Source of the DNA: Larkinella knui
Lineage (GTDB): Bacteria > Bacteroidota > Bacteroidia > Cytophagales > Spirosomataceae
Direction of reading: 5' to 3'
Assembly (NCBI RefSeq): GCF_003858645.1
Contig: NZ_RQJP01000003.1
Location: 124,001 to 188,000, forward strand
DNA length: 64,000 bases
The notes below the pieces were generated by a model. That model saw nothing but the letters and a program-made list of their open reading frames with translations. It did not search any database and was not told where the DNA came from. Below are positions 20,901-29,031 of the stretch, in pieces. The position numbers and the translations under genes are program-made. Position 1 is the first letter of the stretch, and every line of letters begins with the position of its first letter.

Positions 20901-20939
20901 TAGGGTTAGCAGACAGCTAAGCAGTAATGATCTTCTCAT
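17934..20939 (-). CDS. SusC/RagA-family TonB-linked outer-membrane transporter (second pair)
   Basis: About 1001 residues from ATG 20939, which begins a signal peptide ([22 protein letters not shown]); the frame remains open for 51 bases upstream but that leader is not signal-like. Carboxypeptidase-like domain ([31 protein letters not shown]), TonB-box-like [18 protein letters not shown], plug with [29 protein letters not shown], then barrel to FTFGVNLGF. First gene of its unit. The leader region holds an 8-bp inverted repeat (AATCACCC at 20981-20988, its complement at 21028-21035) that could be an operator, and a TTTTG 19 bases ahead of a TA-rich element. Confidence 0.94.
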   Translation of the reverse strand: [1001 protein letters not shown]

Positions 20940-21650
20940 ACAAATAGGTTTGGTTTGTTGAAAAAAGAAAAAATAGACAAAATCACCCATTTAAGGGTAA
21001 TAATCTAATCGCAATTTAATGCAAAACGGGTGATTATGTGAATTCAGGGTTAAAAATATGTACGCTCGCTTCCTGATTGTCAGACATTTCTAAAAAAACC
21101 GTCTCGTAAAAAAACCGGTGATTTGTCCCGTAACCTTTTCAGAAACAAGGCATTAATTACGTATTTATATTCATTTTGTTGCCTACCTACCACCGTCTCT
21201 TTAGGCAGGTTACTACCTGATGCCGAACGGATTAGGTATGTATGCTCCTTAGGTTCTGTTGGCGGTTTATTTAAAAATTCCAATAAAATAATTCCCTTAT
21301 CCAAACCCCATTCGATGGGTCGTCAGTGTCGGCGACGGCCTACCTCGCCATCACCCCCTTTCTGGCCGGACATCTCACGGGCCGCTTCAACGAACCCCTG
21401 GCCTGGTGACTTCAACGGTTTACGTTGCCTCATTCAAACCGCAGGACCTTCCTTTCAAATAACTTCAGAAGCGGTTGGCATAAACCCCGTTTCGGCCGGT
21501 GGCTGCGCAGCGTAAGTTCGCCGTCAAATCCATTCGACGCACGCTCTGGTTAGGCGCATTCGTTCGGAACACGGTGCCAAAATGAATCAACCAAAACAGG
21601 GCGCGGACGGCTTTCATTTTTTCCTTTTTAAATAACCACTACCAACAACG
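20940..21650. other. Intergenic region with possible gene remnants
   Basis: This gap separates the divergent SusC and lipoprotein genes. Near 20940-21060 it holds the SusC promoter area. Two short frames read like protein scraps: around 21311-21408 (plus) a frame gives DGSSVSATAYLAITPFLAGH and a little more before a stop, and on the minus strand a frame beginning MKAVRALFWLIHFGTVF runs from about 21619 to 21468. Neither can be named. They may be decayed ends of lost genes. No complete gene is supported here. Confidence 0.35.
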
Positions 21651-22421
21651 ATGAACACCCTATTCAAAAAAACAAAAAACAACACTTTACTGGCTTTCGC
21701 ATTCGCGGGATTAGTGCTCGGCGGAGGTTGCTCAAAATCAGGGGGCGACCCTGATCCCGCCAAACCCACAGCCGGTTATCTGTCGGGCCGCGTCACCGAC
21801 GCTCAGGGAAAACCATTGCCGGGTGCAACCATTTTTGCCGACAACACGATGTTTTACAATGACAACATCCTGGCAACCAGCGATGCCAACGGAAATTACC
21901 GGATGCAAACGCCCAACGGCAGCTGGCAGGCATCGGCCCAAATCCGACGAACATACAACGGCAAGAGTTATAAGCTCGACCTGGAACCCGACAACATCGA
22001 TGCCTTCTCCGGCAACGACGGTGCCGTGCGTAATTTTCAGTGGAAACTTTCGGGCGAAAAACCCGACAATCCGGGTGCTTTTTACGGCGGGTCGGTGGAC
22101 GTCACCAACGAGATCGGAAAAGGTCCCTATGATGCTGAAAATATTGCGTTCACCTTCACACCGGTGGGCCCGCTCATCGACGGATCGACCGGAAAGCCCG
22201 TTGTCTATCAGTATGATACTGATTACAACCGGATTCCGGATGTGCCGATTGGCCGGTATAAAATCACGGCGGTATATAAACCAACCGGCGCGAAATTACA
22301 GGTCCGAAACCGCGTAGACGGCACCTATACCGCCGATGGATCGGCCACAATGGATTTTTATGGTGAAATTCCGCACTGGTCCTGCAACAACTGCATGTTC
22401 ATTGAATACAGAGAGCCTTAG
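21651..22421 (+). CDS. Lipoprotein with carboxypeptidase-regulatory-like domain
   Basis: 256 residues with lipoprotein signal (LLAFAFAGLVLGGGCSKSG; Cys about 28). Residues 40-110 (GYLSGRVTDAQGKPLPGATIFADN ... NGNYRMQTPNGSWQ) form a carboxypeptidase-regulatory/transthyretin-like beta sandwich. The rest is beta-rich with two C-terminal cysteines (WSCNNCMF) that could form a disulfide or bind metal. Function is unknown; the family is common at Bacteroidota surfaces. It stands alone on the plus strand and ends at a strong terminator. Confidence 0.82.
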   Translation: MNTLFKKTKNNTLLAFAFAGLVLGGGCSKSGGDPDPAKPTAGYLSGRVTDAQGKPLPGATIFADNTMFYNDNILATSDANGNYRMQTPNGSWQASAQIRRTYNGKSYKLDLEPDNIDAFSGNDGAVRNFQWKLSGEKPDNPGAFYGGSVDVTNEIGKGPYDAENIAFTFTPVGPLIDGSTGKPVVYQYDTDYNRIPDVPIGRYKITAVYKPTGAKLQVRNRVDGTYTADGSATMDFYGEIPHWSCNNCMFIEYREP

Positions 22422-22442
22422 GCCGTTGGTTTTGGGCTTTTG

Positions 22443-22488
22443 AAAACACGGGTCTGACGGGAAATTCCGGCTTAGGCCCGTGTTTTTT
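22443..22488 (+). terminator. Terminator, probably bidirectional
   Basis: AAAACACGGG at 22443-22452 pairs with CCCGTGTTTT at 22477-22486, extended inward by CT/AG pairs, with T-runs on both sides. It sits between the convergent lipoprotein and histidine-kinase genes. Confidence 0.8.
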
Positions 22489-22538
22489 AACGTTGGAATG
22501 CGCATTGGCACGAGGGATTTGAGTGGTAAACCCCATCG

Positions 22539-23738
22539 TCAGTGGTGCACGAGCGATCGGTTTTCAGGGTTGACATTCGTGGTTGACAGGCTGGGCTGGC
22601 AGGGAAAAACCAGGGTCACAATCGTGCTGCCGCCTTCGGGTTGTTCAATGTCGAAATGAGCCGCATCGCCATACGCCTGACGGAGCCGCAAACGGGTATT
22701 ATTCAGCCCGATACCGCCCTCGGAGCGGCCTTTCCGGCGGTGTCCCAGGCCATTATCAAAAACGCAGATCCGAATTTCGCCGGATCGACGGCGAGTGCTG
22801 ATGCGAATCAGGGCGTCGGTGGTCAGCCCGGAAATCCCGTGCGTAACCGCATTTTCGACCAGCGGCTGGAGCAGCAATTGCGGAACCGGGCAAATCTCGG
22901 TGTCGGGGTCAATATCGTACTCAATCCGGAGCCGGTCCTGAAAACGAATCTGCTGAATGGCCAGATACTGCTGCGTCAGGTTTAACTCCTGCCGCAAGGT
23001 CAGGAAGTTGGAATCCTGATGTGCCAGCACCCCCCGCAACAGATCACTCAGCGTGGTCACCATGTCGATGGCTTTCCGGGTGTCATTTTGCAGCATCAGA
23101 CTCACAATGGCGTGGTGCGTATTGAACAGAAAATGCGGGTTTAACTGCATCTTCAGCGCCTGGAGCTGGGCACCGGCCAACTGCGTTTTCAACTGTTCGT
23201 TGTTCAGTTCATACGTCAGATTTTGTTCTTTAAGGATCTGATACTGATACACATGCACCAGAACGCAATACGCAATCACAACCAGCAGGTAAGTAATAAC
23301 CGTCAGTGAATAGGCATACAGAAACCAGAGCAGAATCGTCGCCGGCGCCATCCAGTGCCCGGTTTCCAGCGCGTGTAGCGGTCTGACGCAGACGTAGGAA
23401 ACTGCCGCCACCAGGAGGCCAAATACCGACGAAACCAGCGTATGGCCGAGGAGAGCCCTCCCCCATCGGCCACCCCGCTCCGACAGTGGAAAATGAAACG
23501 TTTGCGTCGCGTAAATGATGAATGGTGAAAATCCAAACCACATCAGGTACGTAATCAGCCACTGCAACGATTCCGAGAGATACATCTTCTGCGTGCTGTT
23601 GAGCAGCCACATGAGCGTATTCTGAATGTAGGAAACCACCGCCAGCGTTGCCCAGAAAATAGCCGCATAGCGCCAGAACTGGCGGCTGGTTATCGGAATA
23701 TTCGCTTGTTTTAAAAGTTTGTTGATGAAGCGCGCCAT
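22539..23738 (-). CDS. LytS/YehU-type sensor histidine kinase
   Basis: 399 residues. Four hydrophobic segments occupy about residues 20-160, followed by a coiled linker (YQYQILKEQNLTYELNNEQLKTQLAGAQLQALK). The His_kinase motif MQLNPHFLFNTHHAIVSLM carries the phosphorylatable His near 205; the ATPase part shows LLLQPLVENAVTHGI and a late GGIGLNNTRLRLRQAYG. Such kinases normally pair with a LytTR response regulator encoded next door; none is present here, so the partner must be elsewhere. Same strand and 126 bases behind the beta-barrel receptor gene. Confidence 0.9.
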   Translation of the reverse strand: MARFINKLLKQANIPITSRQFWRYAAIFWATLAVVSYIQNTLMWLLNSTQKMYLSESLQWLITYLMWFGFSPFIIYATQTFHFPLSERGGRWGRALLGHTLVSSVFGLLVAAVSYVCVRPLHALETGHWMAPATILLWFLYAYSLTVITYLLVVIAYCVLVHVYQYQILKEQNLTYELNNEQLKTQLAGAQLQALKMQLNPHFLFNTHHAIVSLMLQNDTRKAIDMVTTLSDLLRGVLAHQDSNFLTLRQELNLTQQYLAIQQIRFQDRLRIEYDIDPDTEICPVPQLLLQPLVENAVTHGISGLTTDALIRISTRRRSGEIRICVFDNGLGHRRKGRSEGGIGLNNTRLRLRQAYGDAAHFDIEQPEGGSTIVTLVFPCQPSLSTTNVNPENRSLVHH

Positions 23739-23864
23739 ACTGGATAAAGGGCAAAACGATGAATGAAGGTAGACGAATGAACAGGTGGAACCGATCTTTT
23801 TTACCTAAACCGGTTGAATGACTATGTAAATTGCACTTTTTACGGTTTTATCGACGTCAGCGGT

Positions 23865-26327
23865 CTAGTTCATCCGGCGTTGTTCCTCTTCGGAAACCGT
23901 CCGCCGATTCCCCGCCCCTTTCAGTTCCCGGTTTCCAAAATGATACGTAAACGTCAGGCGGGCAACCCGGGTTTCGCCGTAGGTGGCAAAGCGGAAATCC
24001 ATCTGCTGAAACTGAACCGTACCCCGGAATCGCTGCGTCTGAAACAGGTCACTCCAGTTGAAGCGCAAGGTGGCTTTTTTCTGCCAGAGCGTTTTCTGAA
24101 ATCCGACGCTGATCTGACCAAACGCCCGCATTTTGTTCTGGCTGTAGACGTACGGCGAATTATAGGAGGCTGCCAGTTCGGCGGTGATGCCGTGGGCAAA
24201 AACAAACGCATGATTGCTGGTCAGGTTGGTCGACCACCAGGTGTAATTCAGCGGACTCCCGCCCAATTCGGCGCGGTATTGATTGTACGACACGCTGGCG
24301 GTATGGCGCGACGACCACCAGCGCGTCAACCGAAGGGGCGTACTCAGACTGAGTCCCAGGTTCGTTTGTCTGGCCAGGTTGGTAAACGTAATCCGGGTCG
24401 CACCGGTCGTGTCGTTCTGCTCGTTGATGTCGACAATCACATCCCGGGTTTTCGTATAGTTGAACGTAACTGTCGTTTCATCCTGGTAACTGTAGCCGAG
24501 TTGGAAAGCGTCAGCATACTGCGGTTTGAGGTACGGATTGCCCTGCTGATAGGCATATGGACTGAAAATCCGGATAAAGGGGTTGAGGTACTGGTAATCG
24601 GGCCGGTCGATCCGGCGGCTGAACGAATACTGGAACTGGTGTTTTTCGCCCACCGACCGGGTCAGCGACACCGTCGGAAACAGATTCAGGTAGGATCGCT
24701 CAACGGTCTGGCGGGCCGTCACCGACTGCGCTTCGGTGCGGGTTTGTTCCAGACGCAGGCCGAGTTGAAGGGTCCAGCGGGTCCAATTCCGCCGACCCGT
24801 CAGATACCCCGCGTGAATGATCTCCCGGTATTCGAACTGGTTGGTCCGGTTCGTATCGAGTTGCCAGGGAACCGTTTGTTCTTCTTCCGCGCGTTTGGTT
24901 TCAAACCGCAAATCGTTCTTAAGCGTTACATAACTGCTTTTCCAGCCCATTTCCAGCGTGGTTCGCCGGTCGAACGGATGCGTATAATCGGCTTTGGCGG
25001 CCCGGATCAGGGCTTTCGATACGGTATTGAGCCGCTGAAAATCCCGGGGGCCGGTTTCCGTTCCCTGCGCATTCCGGTAGCGGGTCGAAAAAAGCTCGGT
25101 CGGCCGGAATGCCGCATCGGAATAATCCATATCCAGCAGCAATTCGCGCCCCTGGCCACCCCGGCTCGTGGTGTCGAACCGATGCCGGAAATTCAGGTTG
25201 GCCGCCAGCCGGTCAACAGTCCGTTTGTTGTCATTCTCCGTTCTTTCAGAAGAAGTCAGCGTTCCGGACTGGTAGAGATCGCTGCCGGTTCCGCCCTGCG
25301 ATCGGTTGCCCACCTTCATTCCGTTCAGCAGGAAACCGACGGTAGAATGCCGGTTGGGTGCAAAGTCGGCACCGAGCCGGAACGTATGGCTCGCGTTCTG
25401 AATCGGTCGATAAGTCTCCTGCCGAATCAATAGCGGCTTTCCATCCGGTGTCAGTCGCCGGTCGATAGTGGCCACCGACCAATAGTTTCGGTGGTCGTAG
25501 GTGTAGTTGCCAAACCAGCTCCACCGGCCCGTCCGGGCGTTTAGGGTCAACGCCGTGTTGTATTTCAGAAACCGGCCCTGACCAAGCCCGGCGGTCAGAT
25601 TGCCGTTGAGCGGCTGGCTCGACTTGTTGCGTTTCAGGCGGATGTTGATCAACCCCGCGGTTCCGGCGGCATCGTAACGGGCCGGTGGGTTGGTGATGAG
25701 TTCGATGGTTTCGACGGTATTGCTGGGTGTATTCCGCAGCAGATCCATCACTTGTCCCGTTGACAAATACGTCGGCTTACCGTCGATCATCACCAGCACA
25801 TTATCGCGTCCTTTCAAACTAATGCGCTCCGACTGGGCATCCACCACCACTCCGGGCGCTTTTTCCAACACTTCGAGCGCCGTACCGCCACTAGCCACCA
25901 GGCTGTTTTCGACGTTCAAAACCGTTTTATCAAGTTGCTGTTCGATAAATGGCTTCTGCGCTTTCACGGTCACATCGGCCAGTTGCCGGCCTTCCTGCCG
26001 TACCACCAAACCCGGCAGTTGGTAGCTCCACTGCCCTTCTCCAATTGCAAATACTTCCGAGTAGGTTTTCCGGAAACCCACGCCCGAGGTGACTACCCGG
26101 TAGTTTCCGGATGGAATAACCTCAAATTCGTAGGCGCCCTGGCTATTGCTCACGGCTCCTTTCACCAGGGTCGAGTCCGAGGCTTTGAGCAACAACAGAG
26201 TCATCTTTTCAACCGGTTTTCCGAGGGAGTCGCGTACCAGGCCCGACACCCCTCCCAAATTTGGAGGCTGGGCGGATAGAAAGCCGGGGACAAGCAGAAT
26301 CGTCAGGATCCGTAAAATTTTATTCAT
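23865..26327 (-). CDS. TonB-dependent receptor-like outer-membrane beta-barrel protein (OMP_b-brl_3 type)
   Basis: 820 residues. Signal peptide (MNKILRILTILLVPGFLSAQ), carboxypeptidase-regulatory-like domain (GVSGLVRDSLGKPVEKMTLLLLKASDSTLVKGAVSNSQGAYEFEVIPSGNYR), plug (QLDKTVLNVENSLVASGGTALEVLEKAPGVVVD ... RDNVLVMIDGKPTYLSTGQVMDLLRNTPSNTVETIELITNPPARYDAAGTAGLINI), then a long barrel with the RRIDRPDYQYLNPF and YQQGNPYLKPQ motifs typical of this family. Its relatives in Bacteroidota are large outer-membrane proteins of mostly unknown ligand. It lies 21 bases behind the NTF2-like gene, so they are co-transcribed. Confidence 0.92.
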   Translation of the reverse strand: MNKILRILTILLVPGFLSAQPPNLGGVSGLVRDSLGKPVEKMTLLLLKASDSTLVKGAVSNSQGAYEFEVIPSGNYRVVTSGVGFRKTYSEVFAIGEGQWSYQLPGLVVRQEGRQLADVTVKAQKPFIEQQLDKTVLNVENSLVASGGTALEVLEKAPGVVVDAQSERISLKGRDNVLVMIDGKPTYLSTGQVMDLLRNTPSNTVETIELITNPPARYDAAGTAGLINIRLKRNKSSQPLNGNLTAGLGQGRFLKYNTALTLNARTGRWSWFGNYTYDHRNYWSVATIDRRLTPDGKPLLIRQETYRPIQNASHTFRLGADFAPNRHSTVGFLLNGMKVGNRSQGGTGSDLYQSGTLTSSERTENDNKRTVDRLAANLNFRHRFDTTSRGGQGRELLLDMDYSDAAFRPTELFSTRYRNAQGTETGPRDFQRLNTVSKALIRAAKADYTHPFDRRTTLEMGWKSSYVTLKNDLRFETKRAEEEQTVPWQLDTNRTNQFEYREIIHAGYLTGRRNWTRWTLQLGLRLEQTRTEAQSVTARQTVERSYLNLFPTVSLTRSVGEKHQFQYSFSRRIDRPDYQYLNPFIRIFSPYAYQQGNPYLKPQYADAFQLGYSYQDETTVTFNYTKTRDVIVDINEQNDTTGATRITFTNLARQTNLGLSLSTPLRLTRWWSSRHTASVSYNQYRAELGGSPLNYTWWSTNLTSNHAFVFAHGITAELAASYNSPYVYSQNKMRAFGQISVGFQKTLWQKKATLRFNWSDLFQTQRFRGTVQFQQMDFRFATYGETRVARLTFTYHFGNRELKGAGNRRTVSEEEQRRMN

Positions 26328-26348
26328 ATCGGGTGATTGCGGGAAAGG

Positions 26349-27221
26349 TTACATAAGCTGAACGCCAAGGACTTCGTGCGCCAACTGCCAGGCACCCTGC
26401 CGCTTACGCCAGATGCGCAAATAGCCGTTTCGGATCTGGCCAATGGTCGCATAGCCATAGGTAAAGCCGAAATCGCCCGAAGAGGCTGTCATCACCTGCA
26501 CCAGTTGAAAATCGATTTTCTGATTGGAAGAAGCAGCCTTTTCCCTGGCGACGGTTCCGGTATAAACCGGATTCCCTTCCCGCAGCAGCCGAACTGAGTC
26601 ACTGGCCGGTAATACCGCTTGATAGGCCCCGCGCAAACTTTGCGAATGGGCCAACCGGATGAACTCCGTTTCGGCCTGCCGCAACTCCCGCCCGGTTTTC
26701 GTCGTATCCAGAACCGTGTTCGTTTTGACACCAAACTGACCCGGCATTTGCAGCGCGGCCACCGGCTGATCGGGCTTCGCATGCGTACACCCAAAATCGA
26801 TCAACGCCTTCCAGTCGCCCGCTGCCGTTTTGTGCCAGACGCTGGTGAACTGACCGTACGATACGGGGTCTTCATCCATCGTTCGGGGACGAAATTCGAA
26901 AGGGCCGGTTGTAAAGCCCATCGTTCCCGATGCCGAAATCTCGGCGTAATTGGGTCGCCAGGTTAACCGGCCGGAACTGGGTGGCAGTCGTTGGTACGTA
27001 GACTTGCCGGGCAGGAAGCGGTTTTTTATAAAAATCACCGATTGCTCATCCAGGTTTTCGACGAAAGCATCACGAATTCCCCGGTCGAGAGCCATTTGGG
27101 CAAAACCTAGTTCAGCCGCTACCAGGGCTTCATAATCGGCCTGAACGGTGGCCGAAGTCCAGGGAAACGGGGGCGTTCCCAGACAGATCAGCAGAAGTCC
27201 GAGGGTTAAAAATACCGGCAT
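26349..27221 (-). CDS. Exported NTF2-like (DUF4440/SnoaL-type) protein
   Basis: 290 residues with a signal peptide (MPVFLTLGLLLICLGTPPFPWTSA). Two halves each resemble the cone-shaped NTF2-like fold: ALVAAELGFAQMALDRGIRDAFVENLDEQSVIF ... GFTTGPFEFRP ... YGQFTSVWHKTAAGDWKALIDFG, then a second, weaker repeat (AETEFIRLAHSQSLRGAYQAVLPASDSVRLLREG ... GYATIGQIRNGYLRIWRKRQGAWQLAHEV). Possibly a duplicated domain. No enzymatic residues can be assigned. A 14-bp inverted repeat ends 2 bases before the start codon (separate entry) and may control expression. Upstream of and likely co-transcribed with the beta-barrel receptor. Confidence 0.83.
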   Translation of the reverse strand: MPVFLTLGLLLICLGTPPFPWTSATVQADYEALVAAELGFAQMALDRGIRDAFVENLDEQSVIFIKNRFLPGKSTYQRLPPSSGRLTWRPNYAEISASGTMGFTTGPFEFRPRTMDEDPVSYGQFTSVWHKTAAGDWKALIDFGCTHAKPDQPVAALQMPGQFGVKTNTVLDTTKTGRELRQAETEFIRLAHSQSLRGAYQAVLPASDSVRLLREGNPVYTGTVAREKAASSNQKIDFQLVQVMTASSGDFGFTYGYATIGQIRNGYLRIWRKRQGAWQLAHEVLGVQLM

Positions 27222-27223
27222 AC

Positions 27224-27294
27224 AGCGTGGGATGAAGTAGTCGAAGATCGTTTTACAGCGAAAACTAAGTCTTCCCGGCGCTTCATCCCACGCT
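27224..27294 (-). promoter_or_regulatory. 14-bp perfect inverted repeat in the leader of the NTF2-like gene
   Basis: AGCGTGGGATGAAG at 27224-27237 is repeated in inverted orientation at 27281-27294, separated by 43 bases. The proximal arm ends next to the ATG at 27221-27219. It could be a regulator-binding site or a long-looped hairpin that hides the translation start. There is no U-run for a terminator. Confidence 0.5.
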
Positions 27295-27369
27295 TTATTG
27301 GCCCAACTGAGGGAATTGGTATCTGAACTGAATAAGATCGTATTTGAAACGAAACCAGCGACTCTCCCT

Positions 27370-28137
27370 TTACAGGGCGGATTCCAAAGTCTTGATCAGT
27401 TGGGGTTTGATGGTCTGCGTATACTGATAGCCTATCCGGAAGAGGTCCCGGGCGCGTCGCCAGTCAAAGACGTCGAAACGGCTGAGTTCGGGCGGTTCGA
27501 TGAGCAGGTTGCATTGCGCCAGTCGCTCCCGGGTTTTGCTGCGAACGGCCAGAATCAGGCTGCGTTCCAGCACGCCCTTGATGGAAGTTATCGGTTTTTG
27601 CGTCGTAAACGGATTGCAATGGACGCCCACGATAAAATCCACTTTGTCCTGAATCACTTCAACCGGCATGTTGTTCAAAACCGCCCCGTCGACGTATTGC
27701 CGTTTGTTGATCCAGTAGGGTTCAAAAATACCCGGTAATGAGCAGGAGGCCAGAATGGGCCGGACGAGTTCGCCGGTATCGAATACGGTCAGTTCGCCCG
27801 CCGACAAGTCCGTTGCCACCACGTGCATCGGAATTTGCAGGGCTTCGAAGCGGTCGTGCGGCAGATATTGACGGTATAACGCTTCCGCCTTGTCGAGCCG
27901 CAGCAACCCCATCCGGGTGAAAGCGGGCCGAACATGCCGGTAAAATGGCGTTGTTTCAATGATTTTCAGGATTTCGTCGGGCGTGTAACCGTTGGCAAAC
28001 AAGGCCCCGGCAATGGCTCCGGCACTCGTACCCGCAATCTGGTCGAATAAAAATCCTTGTTCCAATAAGCCCTTCAACACACCCAGGTGCGCAATTCCGC
28101 GCGCTCCTCCCCCGGAAAGTACCAAACCAATTTTCAT
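27370..28137 (-). CDS. Patatin-like phospholipase family protein (RssA type)
   Basis: 255 residues. Family motifs: oxyanion hole GGGARGIAHLGVLKGL (about 9-24), nucleophile elbow GTSAGAIAGALFANG (serine near 40), and catalytic VDGAVLNNMPVEV (Asp near 155). Expected to be a cytoplasmic serine-aspartate lipid acyl hydrolase acting on phospholipids or acyl esters. It lies between the NTF2-like gene and a metallo-beta-lactamase-fold hydrolase on the same strand (36-bp gap to the latter). Confidence 0.93.
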   Translation of the reverse strand: MKIGLVLSGGGARGIAHLGVLKGLLEQGFLFDQIAGTSAGAIAGALFANGYTPDEILKIIETTPFYRHVRPAFTRMGLLRLDKAEALYRQYLPHDRFEALQIPMHVVATDLSAGELTVFDTGELVRPILASCSLPGIFEPYWINKRQYVDGAVLNNMPVEVIQDKVDFIVGVHCNPFTTQKPITSIKGVLERSLILAVRSKTRERLAQCNLLIEPPELSRFDVFDWRRARDLFRIGYQYTQTIKPQLIKTLESAL

Positions 28138-28173
28138 CGTTCAGGTCGCTATAAACTCACGTCTTCTTTTCTC

Positions 28174-29010
28174 TTATAGTAACGCAGCCAGCGGCCCTTT
28201 ATCACGAATCCGGATGCCTTTTTCTGTCATTTCAACCGTAGCGGCTTCCACAACCGGATCGTGTTCAAAGACCAGAATCCAGTTTTCAACGGCGGCCTGT
28301 TGCAACACCCTGGTTTTTTCTTCCATGGTGAGCAGCGGGCGAACATCATAGCTCATGATCCAGGGTAAAGGAATGTGGGCCGACGACGGAATCAAATCCG
28401 CCACATAAGCCACCGTCCGATCACCCACCCGCAAGATCGGCAGCGTCATTTTTTCGGTATGTCCATCGACCTGCAACAGCTCGATGCCGGGAAACGGGAA
28501 ATCGGTTTTGTCTAAAAACTGCAATTGGCCACTCTGCTGAAGCGGTTCGATGTTCTCTTTCAAAAAAGAAGCTTTTTCGCGGGGATTCGGGTTGGTTGCC
28601 CACTGCCAGTGTTCACTGTGGCTCCAGTAGGTTGCCGACGCAAAAGTGGGCACGAAACGCTCCGATGCCCGGCAAACGGCCCCGCCCACATGGTCGAAAT
28701 GCAGGTGCGTCAGCAACACATCCGTGATATCGTTTTCAGAATACCCCGCCTGCTGGATGGATGTCACCAGTGACGCATCCCCGTGCGGCTCATAATGGCT
28801 AAAAAACCGGGCATCCTGTTTGTCTCCCAAGCCCGTGTCGACCAGGAGCAGTTGGTTTCCTTCCTCCACCAGCAGGCAGCGCATGGCCCAGGTGCAGAGG
28901 TTGCGCTCATCGGCCGGATTTTGTTTACTCCAGAGCGTCTTTGGTACCACACCAAACATGGCCCCGCCATCTAATTTAAAAAAACCGGTATCGATCGTTT
29001 GTACAGTCAT
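28174..29010 (-). CDS. MBL-fold metallo-hydrolase
   Basis: 278 residues from ATG 29010 (an in-frame GTG lies 21 bases upstream). The metallo-beta-lactamase zinc motif THLHFDHVGGAV (HxHxDH) is near residue 105, with VDGHTEKMTLPI supplying a later His and VAYVADLIPSSAHIP an Asp. The layout resembles lactonase-like/quorum-quenching or general hydrolase members rather than beta-lactamases. No signal peptide, so cytoplasmic. Substrate unknown. Confidence 0.9.
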   Translation of the reverse strand: MTVQTIDTGFFKLDGGAMFGVVPKTLWSKQNPADERNLCTWAMRCLLVEEGNQLLLVDTGLGDKQDARFFSHYEPHGDASLVTSIQQAGYSENDITDVLLTHLHFDHVGGAVCRASERFVPTFASATYWSHSEHWQWATNPNPREKASFLKENIEPLQQSGQLQFLDKTDFPFPGIELLQVDGHTEKMTLPILRVGDRTVAYVADLIPSSAHIPLPWIMSYDVRPLLTMEEKTRVLQQAAVENWILVFEHDPVVEAATVEMTEKGIRIRDKGPLAALL

Positions 29011-29031
29011 AGCAGGTTCGAAACTAACCAC

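Noticed and set aside
23814-25433. 539-codon open frame on the plus strand
   Set aside because: It lies antisense to the beta-barrel receptor at 23865-26327, whose translation has clear domain motifs. The antisense product is rich in Arg, Pro and Gly with no domain, as expected for a mirror frame in GC-rich codons.
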